DNA of 64,000 nt from Sphingobium sp. WTD-1 (GTDB lineage Bacteria > Pseudomonadota > Alphaproteobacteria > Sphingomonadales > Sphingomonadaceae): the NCBI RefSeq assembly GCF_030128825.1, contig NZ_CP119127.1, positions 4,391,501 to 4,455,500 on the forward strand, in the 5' to 3' direction. The notes under the pieces were generated by a model that worked only from the letters and a program-made list of their open reading frames with translations, did not search any database and had not been told where the DNA came from. Both the position numbers and the translations under genes were made by a program. Below are positions 1-8,883 of this stretch, one piece after another; within the stretch, counting starts at the first letter, position 1, and each line of letters opens with the position of its first letter.

Positions 1-655
1 CTTCCTGCGCGAACAGCTTCTTCATGAATTCGGGGTGCGCGCGGCTGAGGAAGATCTGCGGACCGCGATTTTCGCGGCGCACGTTCAGCACGACCGAACG
101 GATGCGGTCGCCGACGCGAACGACTTCGCGCGGGATCTGCTGGTCGCGGCGGATCACGCCTTCGGCGCGGCCCAGATTGACGACGACATGGCCGAACTCG
201 ACCGACTTGACGACGCCGGTGATGATTTCACCCACGCGGTCCTTGAACTCGTCGAACTGGCGTTCGCGCTCGGCGTCGCGGACCTTCTGGAAGATCACCT
301 GCTTGGCCGACTGGGCGTCGATACGGCCGAGGTCAATCGCGGGCAGCGGATCGACGATGAAGTCGCCGACCACGGCGTCCTTCTTCAGCTTGGCGGCCTG
401 CTTGAGGTCGACCTGCTTGAAATAATCCTCGACCACCTCGACGACTTCGACGACGCGCCACAGGCGCAGGTCGCCGCTGTCCGGGTCCAGCTTGGCACGG
501 ATGTCATTCTCGGCGCCGTAACGGGCACGGGCAGCGCGCTGGATCGCATCTTCCATCGCCTCGATGACGATCGCCTTGTCGATCATCTTCTCGCTGGCGA
601 CGCTGTTTGCAATCGCGATCAGCTCGGCCTTATTGGCGGAAATGGCGTTGGCCAT
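1..655 (-). CDS. nusA: Transcription termination/antitermination protein NusA (5' part)
   Basis: Only the N-terminal ~218 residues are in the window; the gene runs off the left edge. The translation starts MANAISANKAEL and shows the NusA N-terminal RNA-polymerase-binding domain, then the start of the S1 domain (VGEIITGVVKSVEFG, about residue 137). The sequence ends inside S1 near FMKKLFAQE. NusA binds RNA polymerase and nascent RNA and modulates pausing and termination. It lies 13 bases downstream of rimP on the same strand, the usual rimP-nusA order, so both are probably co-transcribed from upstream of rimP. The identification is firm; the KH domains lie outside the window. Confidence 0.96.
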   Translation of the reverse strand, partial: MANAISANKAELIAIANSVASEKMIDKAIVIEAMEDAIQRAARARYGAENDIRAKLDPDSGDLRLWRVVEVVEVVEDYFKQVDLKQAAKLKKDAVVGDFIVDPLPAIDLGRIDAQSAKQVIFQKVRDAERERQFDEFKDRVGEIITGVVKSVEFGHVVVNLGRAEGVIRRDQQIPREVVRVGDRIRSVVLNVRRENRGPQIFLSRAHPEFMKKLFAQE

Positions 656-668
656 GACGATAAAACCC

Positions 669-1193
669 TTATTCCTCGGTTTCGAACTCGTCCGCCCCAT
701 CGGAGGAGAGCGGCATGGTAGCAGAAATCAGTGCATCGGTCAGCATCAGCTTGGCATCGCCGACCAGCGCGAACGGGATGGTGACATCGCCGGCCTTGGC
801 ATCCTGGAACAGGATATCCTCACCCTCGACGCCCTTGAGGATGCCACGGAAGCTCTTGCGCCCCTCGACCACTTCGGTCGCGGCGATCTTCGCTTCATGG
901 CCCGCCCATTCGAGAAAATCATGCAGGCGGGTCAGCGGCCGGTCGATACCGGGCGAACTGACTTCCAGACGATAGGCTTCCTCGATCGGGTCGACTTCAT
1001 CCATCACGTCGGACAGGCGGCGCGAGATGGCGGCGCAATCCTCGATGACCAACTGCTTGGTCTTCGGGTTTTCGGCCATGATCTGCAGCGTATATTCGTC
1101 GCCCGATCCGAACAGCTTGATGCGCACGAGGTCGAACCCCAGGGCCTTTACCTCGGGCTCGATCAATGCGGTCAGTTCGGCGATGTCCGCCAT
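669..1193 (-). CDS. rimP: Ribosome maturation factor RimP
   Basis: A 174-residue protein needed for 30S subunit maturation. The sequence MADIAELTALIEPEV, the segment YRLEVSSPGIDRPL and the C-terminal SH3-like part carrying FRGILKGVEGEDI are typical RimP. The open frame extends 42 codons further upstream, but the ATG at 1193 is preceded by GGAG five bases away and matches the usual N-terminus, so I chose it. It precedes nusA on the same strand, forming the start of the conserved rimP-nusA-infB type operon. The AT-rich stretch just upstream (about 1205-1235) probably holds the promoter; no specific boxes were assigned. Confidence 0.95.
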   Translation of the reverse strand: MADIAELTALIEPEVKALGFDLVRIKLFGSGDEYTLQIMAENPKTKQLVIEDCAAISRRLSDVMDEVDPIEEAYRLEVSSPGIDRPLTRLHDFLEWAGHEAKIAATEVVEGRKSFRGILKGVEGEDILFQDAKAGDVTIPFALVGDAKLMLTDALISATMPLSSDGADEFETEE

Positions 1194-1352
1194 GGATACT
1201 CCAGAAATCAGATAGGCCAAAATATATATAGCTGCTTGTTGCCGCCGCAGGCTTGGTGCCTGCGACCCTGACATGTGTGACGATGTAAGGAAGCAATATC
1301 CATATAGGCAGGTTGCCAAGGACCTGCAACATGTTTCGTAAAATGCGCTATT

Positions 1353-2198
1353 TCAGGGGTCTGCGCGCCCCGTCCAGTCGCGCCACATCCACGCCAGCAG
1401 ATAGGGCCGGGCCAGCGCCCGGTCCAGCGCATAGGGAATCCAGCCGGGACCGAAGGGCACATAAAGGCGCACCGGCACCCCCTGCCCCCGCGCCACCGCC
1501 CGGCAGCGGCGGCCCGGCAGCCCCCGCAACTGTTCCAGACTGCATGGCGTGCCCGCATCGCGCAGCAGCGCGAGCGCCCGGTCGGCCAGCGCGGGACGAT
1601 GAGTCGCAATCGCAACCGGCGCCGCGCGTCCGGCCAGCGCCTCGACGAGCATCAGATAAGCGGCATCGGGATCGACCGCATCGCCCGCCGGATCGGGCCA
1701 CTCCCCGCGCACGATACGGACCGGCGCGCTGCTGTCGCGCAGTCGCACCGCATCGGCCTGACTGCGATGCCAGCGGGCCGGCAGTACGATGCCGGTATCG
1801 GGAAAGTCGGGCAGCAGCCGTTCGACCGCCGCCAGCGTTTCGTCCGCATCCTGCGGGCCATGGGCGTCGAACACCAGCGACAGGCCGGACTGGCGCGCAA
1901 TCTGCGCCAGTTCGCGCAGGCTGACCGGATCGAAGCGCAGGGGTGGCGCCTTTACCGACAGGCTGAGGTCCAGGCCGCGTGCCCGCTGTGCCACCCGCGC
2001 ATAAGCGGCCATGATCGACGAGGGATCACCCCCTGCCCCTTCGAAATAGCCGATCGTGGTGGCGGCGCCGACGCGGGCCTGTTGCCGGGCGATCGCCACG
2101 GCATGGGGAGCGTCGGGCGCCGGGATGACCCGGCCCAGCGCACCGGGCAGGGCATAGCGCGTGTCCCGCAACAGGCGCCAGGCTACCCCGCCCCTCAC
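1353..2198 (-). CDS. Diverged proline-dehydrogenase-like TIM-barrel protein
   Basis: A 281-residue protein that follows the PRODH (PutA-type flavin barrel) pattern: LSVKAPPLRFD (strand 2), LVFDAHG, TGIVLPARWHRSQAD, VRIVRGEW, AIATHRPAL and VRLYVPFGPGWIPY in the family order. Key positions differ from true proline dehydrogenases: the family V-K-G lysine is arginine, and the usual C-terminal R-R-L-x-E-R substrate-binding stretch reads DRALARP. FAD binding is plausible, but proline as substrate is doubtful. The start is a GTG overlapping the stop of the upstream acetyltransferase gene (GTGA), so the two are translationally coupled. The family resemblance is strong; the biochemical role is unknown. 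Confidence 0.75.
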   Translation of the reverse strand: MRGGVAWRLLRDTRYALPGALGRVIPAPDAPHAVAIARQQARVGAATTIGYFEGAGGDPSSIMAAYARVAQRARGLDLSLSVKAPPLRFDPVSLRELAQIARQSGLSLVFDAHGPQDADETLAAVERLLPDFPDTGIVLPARWHRSQADAVRLRDSSAPVRIVRGEWPDPAGDAVDPDAAYLMLVEALAGRAAPVAIATHRPALADRALALLRDAGTPCSLEQLRGLPGRRCRAVARGQGVPVRLYVPFGPGWIPYALDRALARPYLLAWMWRDWTGRADP

Positions 2199-3310
2199 CG
2201 CCGCAACAGCCGTTGCCGCGACCAGACAATAGCGTCCGCCGCAAAGGCCGCCGCGCCGCGCAGATTATAGGGATAGGTGCGCAACTGGACGCAGTCATGC
2301 TCCGTCTGGGTCCAGAGCTTGCGAATCCAGGGTTCGGCAACACCCAGAAATTCGAAACTGTGCAGCCGCGCCTGCGCCGCCCAGCCGATGGCATGGAGCA
2401 TCAGCAGCCCGCCGGGCGAACAGGCGTTGAAGGCCGCGTCATGGCCGATCTTGAACAGCCAGTAGCGGCCATTCCACAGCACCGCCATCTGCATCGCGAT
2501 GGCGCGGCCATCGATCCGCAGGAAGGAGATGCGCAGGTCGCCGCGCTGCGCCACCGCGCGGAAGAAAGCGCGGAAGATCGCCGCTTGACGCGGGTCGGTG
2601 GCGATGGCGGTGCCCGCCTCGCTCTTCCAGCCCAGCGCCTCGACCGCGACAGCCTCGTCGAACAAAGCATCGAAATTGTCGGCGTCCGGCGCCAGCGTCT
2701 CGCACTGGAGCAGGCCGCACCCCTCCGCCTTGCGCCGGGCGCGGCGGAAGTCGGAGCGGCGACCAGCGTTGAAGCGGCTTTCCGGGTCGCGCCAGCCCTC
2801 ATCCAGCGCGATATGGGGACAGGCCATGGCCGGCCGCACGACCAGCCGCCCGCGCCGCCGCACCGCCCGCGCCAGTGCGGGGATCAGGGGCGACCCGGCC
2901 GAAATGCGATCAAGCAGCAAGGGATGCGGCAAATGCGCGATCGCGCCGGCCAACGCATCGGCGGCCGCCGTCCCGTTGCACAGCACGTCGCCCGGTTCAT
3001 AGGTTTCGCGCGCGCCGATCATCCGCCAGCGGGCGAGCGCGCCAGCATCCCGGCACAGCGGCAGCAGCGCGACCAGATCGCCCCCCGCCCAGACCGTCAT
3101 GATGCGGCTTGGCCCGGCGGCAATCAGGTCGTTCAGCGTGACGGCGAACAGGCGGGTCTGGGTCGGCCAGTCGGCACGTGCCTCCAGCCTTTCCCAGGCG
3201 CGGGCAAGCACGGTCGATTCCAGCGCGTCGGCAAGGCATAGCGGCTCGACGCGCAAGGCGCCCGCCTGCGCGCACGCAGCATCGAAATCCGATACGCCGT
3301 GCAGCACCAT
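2195..3310 (-). CDS. GNAT/CelD-type acyltransferase (BioF2-like)
   Basis: A 371-residue protein with the double-GNAT layout of CelD/BioF2-like acyltransferases. The central FNAGRRSDFRRARRKAE stretch, FDEAVAVEALGWKS, the segment LRISFLRIDGRAIAMQM and the ending YWLFKIGHD...ACSPGGLLML fit that family, which often acts on exopolysaccharide or lipid intermediates. No signal peptide is evident, so it is probably cytoplasmic. It overlaps the PRODH-like gene by 4 bases and is first in the pair. It is divergent from the sugar dehydrogenase gene at 3473; a strong inverted repeat lies between them. Substrate unknown. Confidence 0.78.
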   Translation of the reverse strand: MVLHGVSDFDAACAQAGALRVEPLCLADALESTVLARAWERLEARADWPTQTRLFAVTLNDLIAAGPSRIMTVWAGGDLVALLPLCRDAGALARWRMIGARETYEPGDVLCNGTAAADALAGAIAHLPHPLLLDRISAGSPLIPALARAVRRRGRLVVRPAMACPHIALDEGWRDPESRFNAGRRSDFRRARRKAEGCGLLQCETLAPDADNFDALFDEAVAVEALGWKSEAGTAIATDPRQAAIFRAFFRAVAQRGDLRISFLRIDGRAIAMQMAVLWNGRYWLFKIGHDAAFNACSPGGLLMLHAIGWAAQARLHSFEFLGVAEPWIRKLWTQTEHDCVQLRTYPYNLRGAAAFAADAIVWSRQRLLRR

Positions 3311-3384
3311 ATTCCCCCTCTTGCCGCCCTGTCCTCTAGCGGCAGAAGCTTAAGAAATCGGCCTGTCGCCGATGAGGCTTGCAT

Positions 3385-3418
3385 CCATGCCCGCATCCGG
3401 TGGAGGATGCGGGCATGG
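3385..3418. repeat. Perfect 14-bp inverted repeat in a divergent intergenic region
   Basis: CCATGCCCGCATCC (3385-3398) and GGATGCGGGCATGG (3405-3418) form a perfect 14-bp stem with a 6-base loop. It lies between the divergent acetyltransferase and sugar dehydrogenase genes. Neither strand has a T-run after it, so it does not look like an intrinsic terminator. An operator or an RNA hairpin in the leader of the gene at 3473 are both possible. Confidence 0.7.
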
Positions 3419-3472
3419 AACCCCCGCCGAAAAATCGGCTTTCCCCTGCAAATGTCATAACAGGAGTTTCCC

Positions 3473-4621
3473 ATGCTGCGCGTGATGGCCGTCACTCTCC
3501 CCCTCGCCCTGCTGGCCTGTTCGGCGGACAATGCGACCGGCCAGAATGCCGGTGCGACCGCGGGGGAAAAGCCGTTCAAGACATCGGTGATCGCCGATTT
3601 CGAATCGCCCTGGGCGATGACCTTCCTGCCCGACGGGCGGATGCTGATCACCGAAAAGGCCGGCGAGATGATCCTGTTCGATCCGAAGAACGGCACCAAG
3701 ATCCCGGTCGCCGGCATCCCCAAGGTCGACAGCGCAGGTCAGGGCGCGCTGATGGACATCGTCCCCTCCCCCACATTCGCGCAGGACAAGAAGGTCTATT
3801 TCAGCTTTTCCGAGGTCGGCCAGGGCGATCGCGCCGGCGGCAAGGGCGTGGCGCTGGCCACCGGCATCTTCGACCAGGCGAGCGACGGCACGACCAGGCT
3901 GGCCGACGTGAAGGTCATTTTCCGTGCCAGCGATTATGTCGAGGGCAATGGCCATTATTCGGGCCGCATCGCCTTCTCGCCGGACGGCAAATATCTCTTC
4001 TTCACCAATGGCGAGCGACAGAAGTTTGACCCGGCACAGGATCCCAAATCGACCCTGGGCAAGGTATTGCGCCTCAATCTGGACGGCACGCCGGCGGCGG
4101 GCAATCCGCTCAGCGCCAAGGGCTTCAACCCGGCGGTCTGGTCCTATGGCCATCGCAACCTGCTGGGTATCGCCTTCGACAAGGACGGCCGCCTGTGGGA
4201 ACAGGAAATGGGGCCCAAGGGCGGCGACGAGGTCAATTTGATCAAGCCCGGCCTCAACTATGGCTGGCCCAAGGCGTCGAATGGCAGCCACTATGACGGC
4301 CGCGACATTCCCGATCACAAGCCCGGCGACGGCTATGAGGCGCCAAAGGTCTGGTGGAATCCGGTGATCTCGCCGGGCGGCCTTATCTATTATTCGGGCG
4401 ACCTGTTCCCGCAATGGAAGGGCTCGCTGTTCATCGGCGGCCTGTCGAGCCAGTCGCTGGTGCGGGTGAAGCTGGACGGCGAGAATGCGTCCAAGGCCGA
4501 CCAGTGGGATATGGGCGCGCGCATCCGCGAGGTCGAACAGGGGCCGGACGGCGCGCTGTGGCTGCTGGAGGATGGCGGCAAGTCGCAGGGCCGCCTGCTC
4601 AAGCTGACGCCCAAGGCATAG
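3473..4621 (+). CDS. PQQ-type sugar dehydrogenase (GSDH/sorbosone dehydrogenase family) lipoprotein
   Basis: A 382-residue protein with a lipoprotein signal (MLRVMAVTLPLALLAC, lipobox cysteine near residue 16), so it is probably anchored in the periplasm. The six-bladed propeller motifs of the soluble aldose dehydrogenase/Asd family are clear: SPWAMTFLPDGRMLITEK, NGHYSGRIAFSPDGKYLF, SYGHRNLLGIAFD, EMGPKGGDEVN and PGLNYGWP. Such enzymes oxidise aldose sugars with PQQ. AGGAG seven bases before the ATG supports the start. It is followed after 8 bases by the pentapeptide-repeat gene, which may share its transcript. The exact sugar is not predictable. Confidence 0.88.
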   Translation: MLRVMAVTLPLALLACSADNATGQNAGATAGEKPFKTSVIADFESPWAMTFLPDGRMLITEKAGEMILFDPKNGTKIPVAGIPKVDSAGQGALMDIVPSPTFAQDKKVYFSFSEVGQGDRAGGKGVALATGIFDQASDGTTRLADVKVIFRASDYVEGNGHYSGRIAFSPDGKYLFFTNGERQKFDPAQDPKSTLGKVLRLNLDGTPAAGNPLSAKGFNPAVWSYGHRNLLGIAFDKDGRLWEQEMGPKGGDEVNLIKPGLNYGWPKASNGSHYDGRDIPDHKPGDGYEAPKVWWNPVISPGGLIYYSGDLFPQWKGSLFIGGLSSQSLVRVKLDGENASKADQWDMGARIREVEQGPDGALWLLEDGGKSQGRLLKLTPKA

Positions 4622-4629
4622 ATAGCGAC

Positions 4630-5316
4630 ATGACCGACGTATCCGCCCTGCCCGCGCGCAACGGGCAGCAACTGGCGCGCGCCGACATCATGGCGCTGGC
4701 GGGCACGCCCCACGTCCTGATCGACTGCGATCTGGAGGAAGCGGCGCTGGCGCAGCTCGACCTCAGCGGTTGGCAGTTCGAGCGCTGCAACCTGCGCAAC
4801 GCCGATCTGGCCGGCGCCATGCTGGAGCGCACGCGCTGGCAGGGCTGCCGGGGCGGCGGCGCGAATTTCACCGGCTGCGACCTCAGCGACGCGGTGCTGA
4901 CCGGATGCGACTTCAACAATGTCATATTGCGGCGGGCGCGGCTGGAGGGCGCGCGGCTGGCCCAGTGCAAGCTGACCGGCGCCGACCTGTCGGACCTGCG
5001 CGCGCTGGAGATCGACATGGCGGAATGCCTGCTGATCGACGCGCGCCTGCCCGGCCTGTCCTTCCGCAAGCAGCGACTGAGCCGCATCGATTTTTCGCAG
5101 GCTGACCTGCGCAAATGCGATTTCCGCATGACCAGCTTCGAGGGCTGCAGCCTGCGCGAGGCGATGCTGGACGGCGCCCGGTTCGAGGGCGCCGACCTGC
5201 GCGGCGCGGACATAGGCGGCGTCCATCTGGGCGATGCCAGCCGCTTTCGCGGCGCCACCATCTCACGCGACCAGGCCAGCGAACTGCTCGCCGAACTGGG
5301 GCTGAAAGTGCGCTGA
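4630..5316 (+). CDS. Pentapeptide-repeat protein, Qnr-like
   Basis: A 228-residue protein built of A(D/N)LXX-type pentapeptides (for example CNLRNADLAGAML, CDLSDAVLTGCDF), which fold as a right-handed beta helix. Several positions follow the plasmid/chromosomal Qnr family rather than generic pentapeptide proteins: a central ALEIDMAEC...DARLPGLSF segment corresponds to Qnr ALGIEIRHC...ADFRGASF, and the end QASELLAELGLKV matches Qnr QASLLMERLGIAV. Length is also close to Qnr (about 214-219). Qnr proteins mimic DNA and protect gyrase from quinolones or toxins. It starts 8 bases after the sugar dehydrogenase gene. Qnr relationship inferred from memory of the family; activity untested. Confidence 0.85.
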   Translation: MTDVSALPARNGQQLARADIMALAGTPHVLIDCDLEEAALAQLDLSGWQFERCNLRNADLAGAMLERTRWQGCRGGGANFTGCDLSDAVLTGCDFNNVILRRARLEGARLAQCKLTGADLSDLRALEIDMAECLLIDARLPGLSFRKQRLSRIDFSQADLRKCDFRMTSFEGCSLREAMLDGARFEGADLRGADIGGVHLGDASRFRGATISRDQASELLAELGLKVR

Positions 5317-5396
5317 GCGGGACAGCCCCTTTCGGCCGCCCGGCCGGCTTCCTATCTTGCAGGCCTTCTCTATCCTCTCCCCTTCTGGAGACCTGC

Positions 5397-6509
5397 ATGA
5401 GCGCTCCCAAGCTGTTCCAGCCCTTCGATATCGGCGGCCTTGCCCTCGACAACCGCATCGTGATCGCACCGATGTGCCAATATTCCGCCGTCGACGGCCA
5501 GATGAACGACTGGCACCTCATTCATCTGGGGCAACTGGCGCTGTCCGGCGCGGCGCTGCTGACGATCGAGGCGACCGCCGTGCTGCCCGAGGGGCGGATC
5601 AGCCATGCCGATGTCGGCCTGTGGGATGACGCCACGCAGGCGGCGATGCAGCGCGTGCTGGACGGCGTGCGCCGCCACAGCGACATGCCGATCGCGATCC
5701 AGCTCGGCCATGCCGGGCGCAAGGCATCCACCGAAGTGCCATGGAAGGGCGGCGCGCAGATCGCGCCCGATGCGGCCAATGGCTGGCAGACGGTCGCCCC
5801 CTCCGCCCTGCCCTTCACGCCGGGCACCCATGCGCCGATGGCGCTGGACAAGGCCGGGATCGACCGGCTGCGCGACGCCTTCGTCGCGGCGGCGAAGCGG
5901 GCTGACGCGATCGGTATCGACGCGGTCCAGCTCCACGGTGCCCATGGCTATCTGCTGCACCAGTTCCTCTCGCCGCTCTCCAACCAGCGCGACGATGATT
6001 ATGGCGGCAGCCTGGAAAACCGGATGCGCCTGCCGCTGGAGATTTTCGATGCGGTGCGCGCCGCGTTCCCGACGCACAAGCCGGTGACGATGCGCGTGTC
6101 GGGCACCGATTGGGTCGATGGCGGCTGGGACATCGAGCAGACGGTCGCATTTGCCAAGACGCTGGAAGCGCGCGGCTGCAGCGCGCTCCATGTGTCGAGC
6201 GGCGGGCTCGACCCGCGCCAGGATATTCCGGTGGGGCCGAGCTATCAGGTGCCGCTGGCCCGCGCGGTCAAGCAGGCGGTCGACATGCCGGTGATCGCCG
6301 TCGGCCTGATCACCGATTTCGAGCAGGCCGAAGCGATCATCGGCACCGGCGACGCCGACCTGATCGCGATCGCCCGCACCATCCTCTATGACCCGCGCTG
6401 GCCCTGGCATGCCGCCGCCCATCTGGGCGCATCGGTGAAGGCCGCGCCGCAATATCTGCGCTGCCAGCCGCGCCAGTATCGCAATCTCTTCGACGCACCG
6501 AAGGGCTGA
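5397..6509 (+). CDS. NADH:flavin oxidoreductase, old yellow enzyme (YqjM-like)
   Basis: A 370-residue FMN-dependent ene-reductase. It has the N-terminal NRIVIAPMCQYS motif, whose Cys and Tyr mark the YqjM/thermophilic-like class. It also has the substrate-binding HGAHGYLLHQFLSP region (family pattern H-x-x-H near residue 185) and LIAIARTILYDPRWPWHAA at the C-terminus. These enzymes reduce activated C=C bonds using NAD(P)H; the physiological substrate is usually unknown, often electrophile detoxification. The open frame runs 94 codons further upstream across the previous gene's end. The ATG at 5397, with CTGGAG just before it, is clearly the start. A bidirectional terminator follows. Confidence 0.93.
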   Translation: MSAPKLFQPFDIGGLALDNRIVIAPMCQYSAVDGQMNDWHLIHLGQLALSGAALLTIEATAVLPEGRISHADVGLWDDATQAAMQRVLDGVRRHSDMPIAIQLGHAGRKASTEVPWKGGAQIAPDAANGWQTVAPSALPFTPGTHAPMALDKAGIDRLRDAFVAAAKRADAIGIDAVQLHGAHGYLLHQFLSPLSNQRDDDYGGSLENRMRLPLEIFDAVRAAFPTHKPVTMRVSGTDWVDGGWDIEQTVAFAKTLEARGCSALHVSSGGLDPRQDIPVGPSYQVPLARAVKQAVDMPVIAVGLITDFEQAEAIIGTGDADLIAIARTILYDPRWPWHAAAHLGASVKAAPQYLRCQPRQYRNLFDAPKG

Positions 6510-6514
6510 AACGA

Positions 6515-6543
6515 AAAACGGGGCCTTTCGGCCCCGTTCTTTT
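6515..6543. terminator. Bidirectional intrinsic terminator between OYE gene and pyrG
   Basis: AACGGGGCC-TTTC-GGCCCCGTT is a tight GC stem flanked by AAAAA on the left and TTCTTTT on the right. It can terminate the plus-strand old yellow enzyme gene and the convergent pyrG. Confidence 0.88.
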
Positions 6544-8173
6544 AAACCAACCGGCTCTGCTTGACCGCCGCTTCGATGAAGCTGGCGAAGAGCGGGTGCG
6601 GGTCGAACGGCTTGGACTTGAGTTCCGGGTGGAACTGCACGCCCACGAACCAGGGATGGTCGGGCCGCTCGACGATTTCTGGCAGCGTGCCGTCCGGCGA
6701 CATGCCCGAGAAGATCAGGCCGCCCTTTTCCAGCGGTTCGCGATAGCCGGCATTGACCTCATAGCGGTGGCGGTGACGCTCGCTGATGTCGTTGCTGCCA
6801 TAGATGCCGGCGACGACGCTGTTGCCCGCGAGCTTGGCCGGATAGGCGCCCAGACGCATGGTGCCGCCCAGATCGGTCTCGGCGGTCCGCTTCTGCAGGC
6901 CTTCCGCGCTCATCCATTCGGTGATGAGGCCGACGACCGGTTCGCTGGTTTCGCCAAACTCGGTGGTCGAGGCATTCTCGATCCCCGCCGTGTTCCGCGC
7001 GCCTTCGATGCAGGCCATCTGCATGCCAAGACAGATACCAAAGAAGGGCACGTCGCGTTCGCGCGCGAACTTGACCGATGCGATCTTGCCTTCCGACCCG
7101 CGCACGCCGAAGCCGCCGGGGACGAGGATGCCGTGCATCGGTTCGAGGCTGGCGGCGAGGTCGTCGCCCTTCTCGAACAGTTCGGCGTCGATCCACTTGA
7201 TATTGACCTTCACCCGGTTGGCGAGGCCGCCATGGTGCAGCGCTTCGTGCAGCGACTTGTAGGCGTCGAGCAGGCCGACATATTTGCCGACCACGCCGAT
7301 CGTCACTTCGCCCTCCGGGTTGAGCTGGCGATCCATGATGTCGGTCCAGCGGTCCATCGACGGCGCGGGCGCATCGGTGATGCCGAAGGCGCGCAGCACT
7401 TCATTGTCGAGACCCTCGGCATGATATTGCTCGGGCACGGCATAGATGCTCTTGGCGTCGAGCGCCGGGATGACCGCCTCGGGACGGACATTGCAGAAGA
7501 GGGCGATCTTCTTGCGCTCGCTCTCGGGCAGCGGATGCTCGGCGCGGCACAGCAGGATGTCGGGCTGGATGCCGAGCGAGGTCAGCTCGCGCACGCTATG
7601 CTGGGTCGGCTTGGTCTTCAGTTCGCCGGCCGCCGCGAGATAGGGCACCAGCGTCACATGGACGAAGATCGACTGGCCGCGATCCAGATCATTATGGAGC
7701 TGGCGAATCGCTTCCATGAAGGGCAGCGATTCGATGTCGCCGACGGTGCCGCCGATTTCGCACAGCACGAAGTCCAGATCGTCGGTCTCCGCCGTGGCGA
7801 ACGCCTTGATCTCGTCGGTGACGTGCGGGATGACCTGGACGGTCGCGCCCAGATAGTCGCCGCGCCGTTCGCGCTGGATGATGGTCTGATAGACCCGGCC
7901 CTGGGTGACATTGTCCGACTGGCGGGCCGACACGCCGGTAAAGCGTTCATAATGGCCCAGATCGAGGTCGGTTTCCGCCCCGTCGTCGGTCACATAGACT
8001 TCGCCATGCTGATAGGGTGACATCGTGCCCGGATCGACATTGAGATAGGGGTCGAATTTCCGGATTCGCACGCGATAGCCCCGCGCCTGCAACAGCGCTG
8101 CCAAGGATGCGGCCATGAGGCCCTTACCAAGCGAGGAGACCACGCCGCCGGTGATGAAAATATACCGCGTCAT
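6542..8173 (-). CDS. pyrG: CTP synthase (glutamine-hydrolysing)
   Basis: A 543-residue enzyme, full length for PyrG. The N-terminal amidoligase domain begins [18 protein letters not shown] and includes [17 protein letters not shown]. The C-terminal class I glutaminase domain has the nucleophile elbow FFGICLGMQ (cysteine near residue 380) and the His/Glu dyad in VQFHPE. It converts UTP to CTP in the cytoplasm, the last step of de novo pyrimidine nucleotide synthesis. It sits downstream of secG on the same strand with about 90 bases between them, and converges on the old yellow enzyme gene. Confidence 0.98.
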   Translation of the reverse strand: MTRYIFITGGVVSSLGKGLMAASLAALLQARGYRVRIRKFDPYLNVDPGTMSPYQHGEVYVTDDGAETDLDLGHYERFTGVSARQSDNVTQGRVYQTIIQRERRGDYLGATVQVIPHVTDEIKAFATAETDDLDFVLCEIGGTVGDIESLPFMEAIRQLHNDLDRGQSIFVHVTLVPYLAAAGELKTKPTQHSVRELTSLGIQPDILLCRAEHPLPESERKKIALFCNVRPEAVIPALDAKSIYAVPEQYHAEGLDNEVLRAFGITDAPAPSMDRWTDIMDRQLNPEGEVTIGVVGKYVGLLDAYKSLHEALHHGGLANRVKVNIKWIDAELFEKGDDLAASLEPMHGILVPGGFGVRGSEGKIASVKFARERDVPFFGICLGMQMACIEGARNTAGIENASTTEFGETSEPVVGLITEWMSAEGLQKRTAETDLGGTMRLGAYPAKLAGNSVVAGIYGSNDISERHRHRYEVNAGYREPLEKGGLIFSGMSPDGTLPEIVERPDHPWFVGVQFHPELKSKPFDPHPLFASFIEAAVKQSRLV

Positions 8174-8263
8174 GGGAGAAGAGGCTTAGCCTTATACAAA
8201 CGAGTTGAGCAAGCGCGCGAATCCGCACGCTCGCAAAAAATATGACGATGAACGACGAAAAGG

Positions 8264-8641
8264 TCAGTTCGCGAGCGGAACTGCGCCGTTCGCTGCCGAA
8301 CCATTGCCTGCCGTGGCGGCTGCGCCGGCCAGCGGATCAGCATTACCGGTCGTGGGTGCAGGCGCCTGCGTGGCGGGCGCCGACTTGACCAGCGAGGTAT
8401 CGATGTCGCCGCCCGCGTGACGGACCGAGGCGATGACCGCCAGGGTGATCGACAACAGGACGAACAGGGTCGCCAGCACAGTGGTTGCACGCGTCAGGAA
8501 ATCCGCCGCACCGCGCGCCGACATCAGCCCGGCCGGGCTGCCACCGACACCCAGACCGCCACCTTCCGACTTCTGCATCAGAATCACGGTGACCAGCAGG
8601 GCGGCGACGATCGCCTGCACGACGAGAAGGAAGGTGAACAT
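8264..8641 (-). CDS. secG: Preprotein translocase subunit SecG
   Basis: A 125-residue inner-membrane protein. It has two hydrophobic segments (about residues 2-22 and 52-72) separated by the conserved cytoplasmic loop QKSEGGGLGVGG...GLMSARG, which identifies SecG of the SecYEG translocon. The C-terminal ~50 residues are an Ala/Pro/Asn-rich tail longer than in E. coli (110 residues total), common in alphaproteobacteria. The ATG at 8641 was chosen because the SecG fold begins there; upstream codons in the open frame are non-conserved. It lies between tpiA (upstream) and pyrG, a common order in this group. Confidence 0.93.
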   Translation of the reverse strand: MFTFLLVVQAIVAALLVTVILMQKSEGGGLGVGGSPAGLMSARGAADFLTRATTVLATLFVLLSITLAVIASVRHAGGDIDTSLVKSAPATQAPAPTTGNADPLAGAAATAGNGSAANGAVPLAN

Positions 8642-8883
8642 GCGGGTTCTTTTCTGTCCAATGAAGGAATGCGTTGGCGCGCACATAGCGATGATGGGCC
8701 GCCGGGGCAACCGGCGAGCCTGTCGATGTGAACGAAGGCACGGATGAGGGCGCGTGCAGGGGCTGCTGCAGCTGGCCTTCCCTGATCGGTTTCGTTCAGC
8801 CAAGGCACCGCGAGAAGGAGACCGCCCCGACTCGCATCAAGCCAGAATGCCCCCTCTTCCGCACGAAGAGAGGGCGCTCCGCA

